Assembly: GCA_904501845.1 (NCBI GenBank)
Contig: CAJGCH010000062.1
Coordinates: 1 to 12,255, forward strand
DNA from: an uncultured Bacillaceae bacterium
GTDB taxonomy: Bacteria; Bacillota; Bacilli; Bacillales; Pradoshiaceae
Length of the DNA stretch: 12,255 nt
Direction of reading: 5' to 3'
The position numbers and the translations under genes were made by a program. Below, one piece after another: positions 6,127 through 12,255 of the stretch. The number at the start of each line of letters is the position of its first letter. Position 1 is the stretch's first letter. The notes beneath the pieces are model-generated. The model was not told where the DNA came from. It made no database searches and was given only the letters and a program-made list of their open reading frames with translations.

Positions 6127-7299
6127 ATGAAAAAAACAAGGATGTCTGGCATTATTCTATCTTTATCTTTGGCAATGGGAGTCTTGGCCGGGTGCGGCGG
6201 GGAGGAAACCGGGGGGACGGGTGCAGGCACAATTAAGATTGGTGCCAATCTTGAATTATCCGGAGGCGCGGCATCCTACGGGCAGTCCATCATGGAGGGA
6301 ATGGAGCTCGCGGTTGATGAGATCAATAAGGATGGCATCAATGGTCAGAAGCTAGAGATTGAGAAGTATGATAATAAATCTGATGCGGCAGAGGCCACGA
6401 CAGGTGCTTTAAAGCTTATTACACAGGAAAAAGCGGATGTCATTGTGGGAGCTGCAACGAGTACAAATACGCTCGCACAGGTGGATATCGCCAATGATAA
6501 TAAGGTCCCTTTAATTACGCCGACCGGAACGAATGAAACAATCACGGTGAAGGATGGCAAGGTAAATGAGTATATCTTCCGCACATGTTTCATCGATCCA
6601 TTCCAGGGAACGGTTGCCGCAAACTTTGCCAAGACTCAGTTCAAGGCGGAGACGGCTGCTATTTATATTGATAGCTCCAGTGATTATTCGAAAGGACTTG
6701 CTGCTGCGTTCAAGAAGGCCTTTACGGATAAAGGCGGAAAGATTGTCGCAGAGGAAGCTTTTGTTCAAAAGGATACGGATTTTCAATCAACCTTGACGCG
6801 CATCAAGAAGGCGAATCCTGATTTTGTATTCGTTCCTGCCTTTTATGAGGAAGTCGGTTTGATTCTGAAGCAAGGACGTGAGATTGGTCTTAATGTGCCA
6901 TTCATGGGCGGAGATGGGTGGGATTCTCCAAAACTGATTGAGATAGCAGGAGCGAAATCCTTGGAGAATACGTTTATCACGAATCATTATTCCGCAGGAG
7001 ACCCGGCAGAAAAGATCCAGAAGTTCGTCAGCGCCTTCCAAGAGAAATATAATGACAAGTCCCCTGATGCCTTTGCCGCTCTTGGCTATGATACTGCTTA
7101 TTACATTGCGGATGCCGTCAAGAGAGCAGGAGATGACCCTACCCCTCAGAAAATTAAAGAAGCTCTGGCTGACACTGATGGACTCGATCTTGTGTCAGGC
7201 AAGCTGACCATTGATGAGAATCACAACCCAATCAAAGCGGCTGCCATCTTGAAGTATGAAAATGGCAAACAAGTCTTTGAAACAAATATAAAACCATAA
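6127..7299 (+). CDS. livJ: Branched-chain amino acid ABC transporter substrate-binding lipoprotein
   Basis: This extracytoplasmic receptor captures the substrate for the LivHMGF transporter encoded downstream. The 390-residue protein begins with a lipoprotein signal: MKK, a hydrophobic stretch and the lipobox LAGC with Cys23 as the predicted lipid anchor. A Gly/Thr-rich tether follows, then a type I periplasmic-binding fold opening IKIGANLELSGGAASYGQS. Ligand-pocket segments resemble LIV-binding proteins: GAATSTNT, TPTGTN, FYEEVG and MGGDGWDS. The last has an acidic residue where E. coli LivJ uses a glutamate to hold the amino group. GGGAGG lies seven bases before the ATG. Leu/Ile/Val is the family's usual ligand; other amino acids, amides or urea cannot be excluded from sequence alone. 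A hairpin follows the gene. Confidence 0.92.
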   Translation: MKKTRMSGIILSLSLAMGVLAGCGGEETGGTGAGTIKIGANLELSGGAASYGQSIMEGMELAVDEINKDGINGQKLEIEKYDNKSDAAEATTGALKLITQEKADVIVGAATSTNTLAQVDIANDNKVPLITPTGTNETITVKDGKVNEYIFRTCFIDPFQGTVAANFAKTQFKAETAAIYIDSSSDYSKGLAAAFKKAFTDKGGKIVAEEAFVQKDTDFQSTLTRIKKANPDFVFVPAFYEEVGLILKQGREIGLNVPFMGGDGWDSPKLIEIAGAKSLENTFITNHYSAGDPAEKIQKFVSAFQEKYNDKSPDAFAALGYDTAYYIADAVKRAGDDPTPQKIKEALADTDGLDLVSGKLTIDENHNPIKAAAILKYENGKQVFETNIKP

Positions 7300-7307
7300 T
7301 CAGACCG

Positions 7308-7338
7308 ATAGGGGGCAGAAATGAGTCCCCTATTTCTC
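7308..7338 (+). terminator. Intercistronic hairpin between livJ and livH (probable partial terminator or mRNA stabiliser)
   Basis: ATAGGGG (7308-7314) pairs with CCCCTAT (7327-7333). Two inner pairs extend the stem to nine around the loop AGAAATGA. The downstream tract TTCTC is a poor T run, so termination is probably incomplete. Such hairpins after binding-protein genes commonly keep that mRNA in excess of the membrane components. Confidence 0.65.
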
Positions 7339-7366
7339 TACCATTCTAGTAACCAGGGGGTCACAT

Positions 7367-8245
7367 ATGGAATTTATCCAGCAGCTTGTGAACGGTTTAT
7401 CGCTCGGAAGTATTTATGCGCTCATTGCGCTTGGTTATACGATGGTTTATGGAATCGTCAAATTGATTAATTTCGCTCATGGCGATGTCTTTATGGTAGG
7501 GTCTTTTGTCGGGTTTTACGCGATTACTTTTCTTGAGCTATCCTTTCTGCCAGCATTGCTTCTATCCATGACCGCTTGTGCGGTATTAGGCGTGCTGATT
7601 GAACGAATCGCCTATAAACCGCTTCGAAATGCTACCCGGATTGCGGCGCTTATTACAGCGATCGGTGTCTCGCTCTTCATTGAATATGGAATGATTTACA
7701 TTAGGGGTGCACAGATTGAGGCTTATCCTAATGATGTCGTTCCATCTGCGAACATCGACATCTTTGGCGTGACAGTCAAAAGCCAGTCCATCTTAATCCT
7801 TGGTGTGGCTATTTTGCTGATGGTACTTCTGCAAATCATTGTTCATCGCACCAAAATCGGGAAGGCCATGCGGGCGGTATCATTTGATGCCGATGCGGCT
7901 AAATTGATGGGAATCAGCGTCAATAATACGATATCAGTGACCTTTGCCATTGGCTCGGCCCTTGCCGGGGCAGCAGGCGTTATCTTTGGAGTGTATTATA
8001 CACGGATTGAACCATTGATGGGCATCCTTCCTGGACTGAAAGCATTTGTTGCAGCCGTACTTGGCGGTATTGGCATCATTCCGGGAGCGATGGTTGGCGG
8101 TCTTTTGCTTGGCATGATTGAAGCACTGGTCAGTGCCGCGGGCTTCTCATTATGGAGGGATGCGGCTGCCTTTGTTGTGCTCATCCTGATTCTCCTTTTC
8201 ATGCCTCAAGGGTTATTCGGAAAAAATAAGAAAGAAAAAGTATAG
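7367..8245 (+). CDS. livH: Branched-chain amino acid ABC transporter permease LivH
   Basis: This is one of the two membrane subunits that form the translocation path of the importer. The 292-residue hydrophobic protein has about eight membrane segments. The N-terminal LivH hallmark GLSLGSIYALIALGYTMVYG (10-29) is followed by INFAHGD (34-40). Near residues 218-248 lies the cytoplasmic loop that contacts the ATPases, with the pattern GLKAFVAAVLGGIG...PGAMVGGLLLG. The C-terminus has the usual MPQGLFG. AGGGGG lies about seven bases before the ATG. Length and motifs are normal for the family, and the gene sits 67 bases after livJ and 11 bases before livM. Confidence 0.95.
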   Translation: MEFIQQLVNGLSLGSIYALIALGYTMVYGIVKLINFAHGDVFMVGSFVGFYAITFLELSFLPALLLSMTACAVLGVLIERIAYKPLRNATRIAALITAIGVSLFIEYGMIYIRGAQIEAYPNDVVPSANIDIFGVTVKSQSILILGVAILLMVLLQIIVHRTKIGKAMRAVSFDADAAKLMGISVNNTISVTFAIGSALAGAAGVIFGVYYTRIEPLMGILPGLKAFVAAVLGGIGIIPGAMVGGLLLGMIEALVSAAGFSLWRDAAAFVVLILILLFMPQGLFGKNKKEKV

Positions 8246-8256
8246 GGGATGGGGCA

Positions 8257-9225
8257 ATGGCGATTTTCAGAAGAATGAATGGCTTTTTTGGAATGATGAT
8301 CCTTGCACTTCTATTTTTCTTCATTATGCAATACATCATCACCGCGGGGATAGTAGGCAGCTTTTATACAAATATGATTATCACGATGGGAATCAATATC
8401 ATCATAGCTGTCAGCCTCCATTTGATTTTGGGCATAACCGGACAATTCTCCATAGGACAAGCCGGCTTTCTGGCAGTGGGAGCTTTTGTATCAGCAATCA
8501 TGACGATGAAGCTGGAACTCCCGTTTCTTTTGTCGATTATCATAGGCGGAGTGATTGCGGCGGCAGTTGGAATGCTTATAGGAATCCCGAGTTTGCGTTT
8601 GAAGGGGGATTATTTAGCAATTGCCACGCTTGGATTTGGCGAAATCGTGCGCATAATTTTCTTGAATATGGATTATGTCGGGGGAGCCTCCGGTATGATG
8701 GTCACCCATAAAACGACATGGGGCTGGCTGTTCCTGTGGATGATGATTACCATCCTTGTCGTGAGGAACTTCACCAACTCGACTCATGGCAGGGCCTGCA
8801 TCTCGATTCGAGAGGACGAAACGGCCTCTGATGCGATGGGCATCAACACGACTTATTATAAGGTGGCTGCCTTTGTGATTGGCGCCTTCTTCACCGGGAT
8901 TGCCGGTGCGTTGTATTCCCATAATTTTTATTTCATCCAGCCGGCCAATTTTAACTTCCTCAAATCCTTCGATATATTGATTTTTGTTGTGTTGGGGGGA
9001 CTTGGAAGTCTTTCAGGAACAGTGATTGCAGCCGTGCTGCTGACCTTTGTGACGACATTCTTATCTGATTATCCAGAGACAAGAATGCTCCTTTACAGCT
9101 TGGTATTAATCGTAATGATGATTTATCGTCCGCAAGGGCTGCTGGGGACAAGGGAGATCTCGAGCTTATTTTCAAGAAAAACAAAGGGGGGACCGAAGGA
9201 TGGAAACCAGCAAACCATTGCTTAG
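8257..9225 (+). CDS. livM: Branched-chain amino acid ABC transporter permease LivM
   Basis: This is the second membrane subunit of the importer, partner of LivH. It is 322 residues with about nine to ten hydrophobic segments. Family landmarks are GQFSIGQAGF (62-71), the stretch GDYLAIATLGFGEIVR (near 118-133), the ATPase-contacting loop FVVLGGLGSLSGTV late in the protein, and PQGLLG near the C-terminus. GGGGATGGGG lies just upstream of the ATG. The last 26 bases overlap livG in another frame, which indicates translational coupling. Length is typical of Firmicute LivM, which lacks the longer N-terminus of the E. coli protein. Confidence 0.95.
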   Translation: MAIFRRMNGFFGMMILALLFFFIMQYIITAGIVGSFYTNMIITMGINIIIAVSLHLILGITGQFSIGQAGFLAVGAFVSAIMTMKLELPFLLSIIIGGVIAAAVGMLIGIPSLRLKGDYLAIATLGFGEIVRIIFLNMDYVGGASGMMVTHKTTWGWLFLWMMITILVVRNFTNSTHGRACISIREDETASDAMGINTTYYKVAAFVIGAFFTGIAGALYSHNFYFIQPANFNFLKSFDILIFVVLGGLGSLSGTVIAAVLLTFVTTFLSDYPETRMLLYSLVLIVMMIYRPQGLLGTREISSLFSRKTKGGPKDGNQQTIA

Positions 9226-9979
9226 CGTAGACAAATTATCCATACAGTTCGGCGGGCTAAAGGCAGTGAGTGATGTCTGTATGGAGCTTGCATCTGGCGA
9301 CCTCTGCGGATTGATTGGACCGAACGGGGCAGGAAAAACAACACTCTTTAATTTGCTGACAGGTGTTTATGTTCCGACAGAGGGGACGGTAACCTTTAAC
9401 GGTCATAGGCTAAATAAGCTTGCTCCATACAAAATCACCCGCAAAGGGCTTTGTCGGACCTTCCAAAACATACGCCTCTTTGGAGAATTGTCGGTTGTGG
9501 ATAATGTCAAAGTGGCCTATCACTCTCAAGCCTCGCATTCCATGCTGAGTTCCATTTTACGGCTGCCGGGCCATTTCAAGGGGGAGAGAATCATCGAGGA
9601 GAAGGCGCTTGAACTATTGGAGATATTCCAGCTGCAGCTGTATAAGGATGAAAAAGCAAAAAACCTTCCTTATGGCATGCAGCGGCGGCTTGAAATAGCG
9701 CGGGCGCTAGCCGGCAAGCCCCGTCTGTTATTGCTTGATGAACCGGCAGCGGGCATGAACCCGAAGGAAACAGGGGAGTTAATGGAATTGATTGGGCAAA
9801 TAAAGGAGCGTTTTAGTCTGACTGTTCTTTTGATAGAGCATGATATGCATCTTGTCATGGGCGTGTGTGAACGCATTTATGTGCTAGACCATGGCCAGCT
9901 GATCGCGCATGGCACGCCGGAGGAGATCCGCAACAATCCTCTCGTGATAGAGGCTTATCTGGGAGAGGAGGTAAGTTGA
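9200..9979 (+). CDS. livG: Branched-chain amino acid ABC transporter ATP-binding protein LivG
   Basis: This is one of the two cytoplasmic ATPases that drive import through LivHM. In 259 residues it shows Walker A GPNGAGKTT (40-48), Q-loop TFQN (Q89) and the LivG-type signature LPYGMQRR (156-163) in place of LSGGQ. Walker B is LLLLDEP (176-182), the switch histidine is H214 in LIEHDM, and the family's C-terminal tail ends VIEAYLGE. The ATG lies inside the end of livM, with a G-rich ribosome binding site about nine bases upstream. Its stop shares one base with the livF start. Nothing is unusual in length or motifs. Confidence 0.96.
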   Translation: METSKPLLSVDKLSIQFGGLKAVSDVCMELASGDLCGLIGPNGAGKTTLFNLLTGVYVPTEGTVTFNGHRLNKLAPYKITRKGLCRTFQNIRLFGELSVVDNVKVAYHSQASHSMLSSILRLPGHFKGERIIEEKALELLEIFQLQLYKDEKAKNLPYGMQRRLEIARALAGKPRLLLLDEPAAGMNPKETGELMELIGQIKERFSLTVLLIEHDMHLVMGVCERIYVLDHGQLIAHGTPEEIRNNPLVIEAYLGEEVS

Positions 9980-10683
9980 TGCTGCAGGTTGAGAATATTA
10001 CCGTCTATTATGGAAACATCCAAGCCATCAAAGGGGTGACCCTGGATATTCAGGAAGGAGAAATTGTTACCTTAATTGGAGCAAATGGTGCCGGAAAAAG
10101 CACCTTGCTTAAGACGGTTTCCGGTCTCTTGAAGCCGAAAGAAGGACAAATTCTTTATGAAGGTAAGCCAATTGGGGGAAAGGCTGCCCAAGCAATTGTG
10201 AAGCAAGGGATTTCCCATGTGCCTGAAGGGAGACGCATATTCGCCAATATGACGGTTGAAGAAAATTTGCAGCTGGGTGCCTATCTTCGCCGAGATCGTG
10301 CTGGCATTAAGAAGGATATGGAGCAAGTATATGAATTATTCCCCCGGCTATTGGAGCGGCTGAAGCAGCAGGCGGGCACCTTGTCTGGCGGGGAGCAGCA
10401 AATGCTTGCTATGGGAAGGGCTCTAATGGCAAAACCAAAGCTTTTGCTGCTTGATGAGCCTTCAATGGGACTTGCCCCGCTGCTTGTTAAGACAATTTTT
10501 CGCATCATCGAAGAGATTAAGGCAACTGGAACGACGATTTTACTTGTTGAGCAGAATGCACACCTAGCTTTGTCAATCGCAGACAGAGCTTACGTTATGG
10601 AAACGGGTCGTATTGTATTGTCGGGTACAGCGAATGAGCTGACCGAAAGCGAGCAGGTGAAGATGGCTTATTTAGGCGGTTAA
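9979..10683 (+). CDS. livF: Branched-chain amino acid ABC transporter ATP-binding protein LivF
   Basis: This is the second ATPase subunit, expected to pair with LivG. The 234-residue protein has Walker A GANGAGKST (34-42), PEGRRIF (82-88), signature LSGGEQQ (135-141), Walker B LLLLDEP (155-161) and LVEQN (189-193). Q192 stands at the switch position where most ABC ATPases have histidine; this is normal for LivF. I start it at the ATG at 9979, seven bases after AGGAGG, where the livG stop and this ATG overlap as TGATG; a TTG one codon upstream is in frame but unnecessary. It is the last gene of the operon and is followed by a terminator. Confidence 0.96.
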   Translation: MLQVENITVYYGNIQAIKGVTLDIQEGEIVTLIGANGAGKSTLLKTVSGLLKPKEGQILYEGKPIGGKAAQAIVKQGISHVPEGRRIFANMTVEENLQLGAYLRRDRAGIKKDMEQVYELFPRLLERLKQQAGTLSGGEQQMLAMGRALMAKPKLLLLDEPSMGLAPLLVKTIFRIIEEIKATGTTILLVEQNAHLALSIADRAYVMETGRIVLSGTANELTESEQVKMAYLGG

Positions 10684-10724
10684 TATATGAGAAAAGGGTT
10701 GCACCAAGCAGTCACCGAGGTGAT

Positions 10725-10748
10725 GGCTGCATGGGGGCAGCCTTTTTT
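10725..10748 (+). terminator. Intrinsic terminator of the liv operon
   Basis: GGCTGC (10725-10730) pairs with GCAGCC (10737-10742) around ATGGGG, followed directly by TTTTTT. It lies 41 bases after the livF stop. The left arm can also pair in an upstream hairpin (GCAG-TCACC / GGTGA...CTGC, 10708-10730), so the two structures exclude each other. Confidence 0.85.
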
Positions 10749-10854
10749 GCTCTCTAAAATGGCTAGAGCTTTATCATTATCTAGTGCGTGAAACACGGGT
10801 CGTCATTGGAAAGAAAGCGGGAGTGTCTGTTATTTCATTTATACACCTGTCTCG

Positions 10855-10887
10855 TATATAAAAAGGGACTGCTCTTGTAACAGCCCT
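10855..10887 (-). terminator. Orphan leftward terminator-like hairpin
   Basis: AGGG-CTG (10864-10871, one bulged A) pairs with CAGCCCT (10881-10887) around a nine-base loop. On the minus strand the stem is followed by TTTTTATA. No minus-strand gene lies to its right in the window. It may mark a lost gene, block antisense transcription into liv, or be a processing hairpin. Confidence 0.5.
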
Positions 10888-11062
10888 CGTTGGCTCTATC
10901 TTGCCTAACCATCTTACTCGAATTGTTAAGCAAACTATCATTCTTGGTATAAACCAAATATCTCAGGGCAGTTAACCGTATTTTCTCTTGTGTCTGGTGA
11001 ATGCTTACCCTTATTCGATAAGTTTCTCTTATGTCTCTCCTTTATAAATGGGTCATTTTCTT

Positions 11063-11068
11063 TATAAT
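11063..11068 (+). promoter_or_regulatory. Possible -10 box for the TSUP transporter gene
   Basis: TATAAT lies 36 bases before the ATG at 11105. The -35 region is not recognisable (CTTTAT at 17 bases). GGGGGAGG then lies nine bases before the start codon. Confidence 0.4.
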
Positions 11069-11104
11069 GTGTCACACATATGCTTAAGGGGGAGGCGATT
11101 TAAA

Positions 11105-11845
11105 ATGGAGTACGTCATTCTTTGTCTTATCGGATTTATAGCCACGACTGTCGGCACATTGGCAGGCGGCGGAGGGCTGATTAGTTTTCCTTCCATGCTG
11201 CTTTTGGGAGTGCCGGTTCACTCGGCAATCGGGGCGAATAAAGTGTCGAATACCGTGAGTTCATTTACGAGCTTTTGGCATTTATATAGGAAGGGAGAAG
11301 TGAACTGGGATGAGTCCGCCTGGCTTATGCCAGTAAGTATAATGGGCGGTGTCGCCGGAGGGATGATTGCGGCATTTATGTCGGCATCCATGCTGACTGT
11401 CGTGGCGAGTCTATTCTTAGGTGTTGGTTACATTATTTCATTTTTGGGTAAAGGAAACTTCAAGAATCAGGATAAAGAGCTGCCCCTAAATAAATATAGC
11501 CTTTCCGGTCTTTTTGGGATTGGCATGTTTGATGGGATGTTTGGCCCTGGCCAGGGTACCTTGTTGTTTAACCTATTTGGTTATCTTAATCTTTCTTATA
11601 TAAAAGCAGTTGCGCTCGTTCGCCTTGCTACCGTTTCAAGCTGTATGGGAGCGGCCGTGACCTACATAGCTTCCGGAAAGATCATCTGGCCGGTTACATT
11701 GTGCCTGATGCTAGGTTCCATCACCGGTGCCCAGCTTGGCGTTCGTATTGCCGAGAAATTAAACCCGGAATATGTTAAGCCGATTTTGCGTGTCATGACG
11801 CTTCTGTTGCTTATTCAGCTATGGATGAAACAATTTATCTTATGA
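11105..11845 (+). CDS. TSUP family membrane transporter (TauE/SafE-like)
   Basis: This is a predicted export or import carrier of the 4-toluene sulfonate uptake permease family, whose members move sulfite, sulfoacetate, sulfonates or other organic anions. The 246-residue protein has two homologous halves. The first carries GTLAGGGGLISFPSMLL (17-33) and IGANKVSNT (42-50); the second carries GMFDGMFGPGQGTL (140-153) and KAVALVRLATVSS (167-179). About seven to eight hydrophobic segments fill the rest. The ATG at 11105 is chosen because GGGGGAGG lies nine bases upstream; a longer reading from 11048 adds 19 residues that would cover the promoter and ribosome binding site. Neighbours share no pathway with it, so the substrate stays open. 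It appears to be transcribed alone. Confidence 0.88.
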   Translation: MEYVILCLIGFIATTVGTLAGGGGLISFPSMLLLGVPVHSAIGANKVSNTVSSFTSFWHLYRKGEVNWDESAWLMPVSIMGGVAGGMIAAFMSASMLTVVASLFLGVGYIISFLGKGNFKNQDKELPLNKYSLSGLFGIGMFDGMFGPGQGTLLFNLFGYLNLSYIKAVALVRLATVSSCMGAAVTYIASGKIIWPVTLCLMLGSITGAQLGVRIAEKLNPEYVKPILRVMTLLLLIQLWMKQFIL

Positions 11846-12016
11846 TTATTAATTTTCAAAATAATTGTTTCCTTATCGATATTATTATATCAAAATAATA
11901 TATAGATGCTTTCGATTGTATGTTTAGTTAATGTTTCTCTATTTGGCAAGCGTCAATTAAGTATATGATTCAAGTGTTCAGCATCCGGTTTCATACAAAC
12001 TAGAGGAGGATTTTCG
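11846..12016. promoter_or_regulatory. Intergenic region upstream of the NhaC-like gene, with a possible promoter
   Basis: A possible sigma-A promoter is TTGGCA (11943-11948) with TATGAT (11964-11969), but the 15-base spacing is short. An AT-only perfect dyad, ATATTATT (11879-11886) / AATAATAT (11894-11901), lies upstream. I see no GC-rich terminator for the TSUP gene, so read-through into the next gene is possible. AGAGGAGGA (12002-12010) is the ribosome binding site of that gene. Confidence 0.35.
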
Positions 12017-12255
12017 ATGGAAAACTCGATTTACTCATTATTGCCGCCATTAATTGCGATTCTTATGGTGCTTCTGACAAGAAAGATTCTGTTATCGCTT
12101 GGGGTTGGCATTTTAGCGTCCGCTTTTATGCTGGCAGATTTCAAATTTGGGGAAACGGCCGCCATCACATGGGATGCAGCCAAAGGAATTTTTATAGCAG
12201 ATGGCGCGTTGAATCTTTCCAATATTTATATTATTGCATTTATTATCCTCCTAGG
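12017..12255 (+). CDS. NhaC-family Na+/H+ antiporter (N-terminal part, cut by window edge)
   Basis: Only the first 79 codons are present, starting MENSIYSLLPPLIAILMVLL. The N-terminus SLLPPLIAI followed by TRKILLSLGVGILASAFML is characteristic of the NhaC-like Na+/H+ antiporter family in Firmicutes. These are membrane proteins of about 450-550 residues that exchange cytoplasmic Na+ for protons, or in some members carry organic acids or amino acids. Three hydrophobic stretches are visible (about 5-20, 23-42 and 69-79). AGAGGAGGA lies six bases before the ATG. The family call is based on a short stretch, and the exact substrate cannot be judged from it. Confidence 0.75.
   Translation, partial: MENSIYSLLPPLIAILMVLLTRKILLSLGVGILASAFMLADFKFGETAAITWDAAKGIFIADGALNLSNIYIIAFIILL

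Larger units (their letters stand above)
10749..11104. other. Intergenic region between the liv operon and the TSUP gene
   Basis: These ~355 bases contain no gene I can support on either strand. They hold a leftward terminator-like hairpin (10855-10887) and, near the right end, a -10-like TATAAT and the ribosome binding site of the TSUP gene. The rest shows no clear structure. Confidence 0.5.

Noticed and set aside
10687..10791. Small ORF of 34 codons after livF (MRKGLHQAV...)
   Set aside because: It has no good ribosome binding site and reads straight through the liv terminator hairpin and its T run.
11048..11104. N-terminal extension of the TSUP protein from the ATG at 11048
   Set aside because: The extra 19 residues cover the -10-like box and the GGGGGAGG that serves the ATG at 11105, and are not membrane-protein-like.
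11879..11901. AT dyad ATATTATT/AATAATAT as a TSUP terminator or Fur box
   Set aside because: It has no GC pairs and no T run, and does not match a Fur box; AT-rich spacers give such dyads readily.

Overview
The window looks like chromosomal DNA from a Bacillaceae-type Firmicute. GC content is moderate to low, strong GGAGG-type ribosome binding sites stand 6-10 bases before most starts, the liv binding protein is a lipoprotein, and intrinsic terminators end in T runs. The closest relative I recognise for the first gene is the Listeria Ca2+-ATPase LMCA1. There are no tRNA or rRNA genes, insertion sequences, phage genes or CRISPR repeats.

Left third, minus strand (1-5709). Three transcription units run leftwards. 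A two-gene ABC-2 type exporter (ATPase 4789-5709, permease 3942-4796, 8 bp overlap) is followed by a MerR-family regulator with a cobalamin-binding C-terminal half (2927-3829). The regulator carries the W-x9-EH and E-x-H-x-x-G signatures of the light-sensing CarH/LitR proteins, and ends at a strong terminator (2892-2920). Beyond it, a P-type Ca2+-ATPase (1-2594) runs off the left edge. Its signature residues fall at the same numbers as in LMCA1, from memory: D334, E292, D720 and R795.

Centre, plus strand (6127-10683). A complete five-gene branched-chain or hydrophobic amino acid ABC importer lies in the order binding lipoprotein, permease H, permease M, ATPase G, ATPase F. The last four genes are tightly packed or overlapping. 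A hairpin between livJ and livH probably keeps binding-protein mRNA in excess. The operon is preceded by a ~420 bp divergent intergenic region with an 11 bp perfect inverted repeat whose arms lie 97 bases apart, and it ends at a terminator (10725-10748).

Right end, plus strand. After ~355 bp without a gene comes a TSUP (TauE/SafE-like) membrane transporter (11105-11845), then the start of an NhaC-family Na+/H+ antiporter (12017 onward) that runs off the right edge.

The window is mostly membrane transport: Ca2+ efflux, an exporter of unknown substrate, amino acid uptake, an anion or organosulfur carrier and Na+/H+ exchange. The most unusual component is the putative B12-dependent photoreceptor repressor. 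It has phased AGTTATA repeats just upstream of its own start and sits downstream of an ABC exporter, with no carotenoid genes in view. I found no clearly new multi-gene system. The main points for follow-up are this light/B12 regulator and its targets, and the liv leader.
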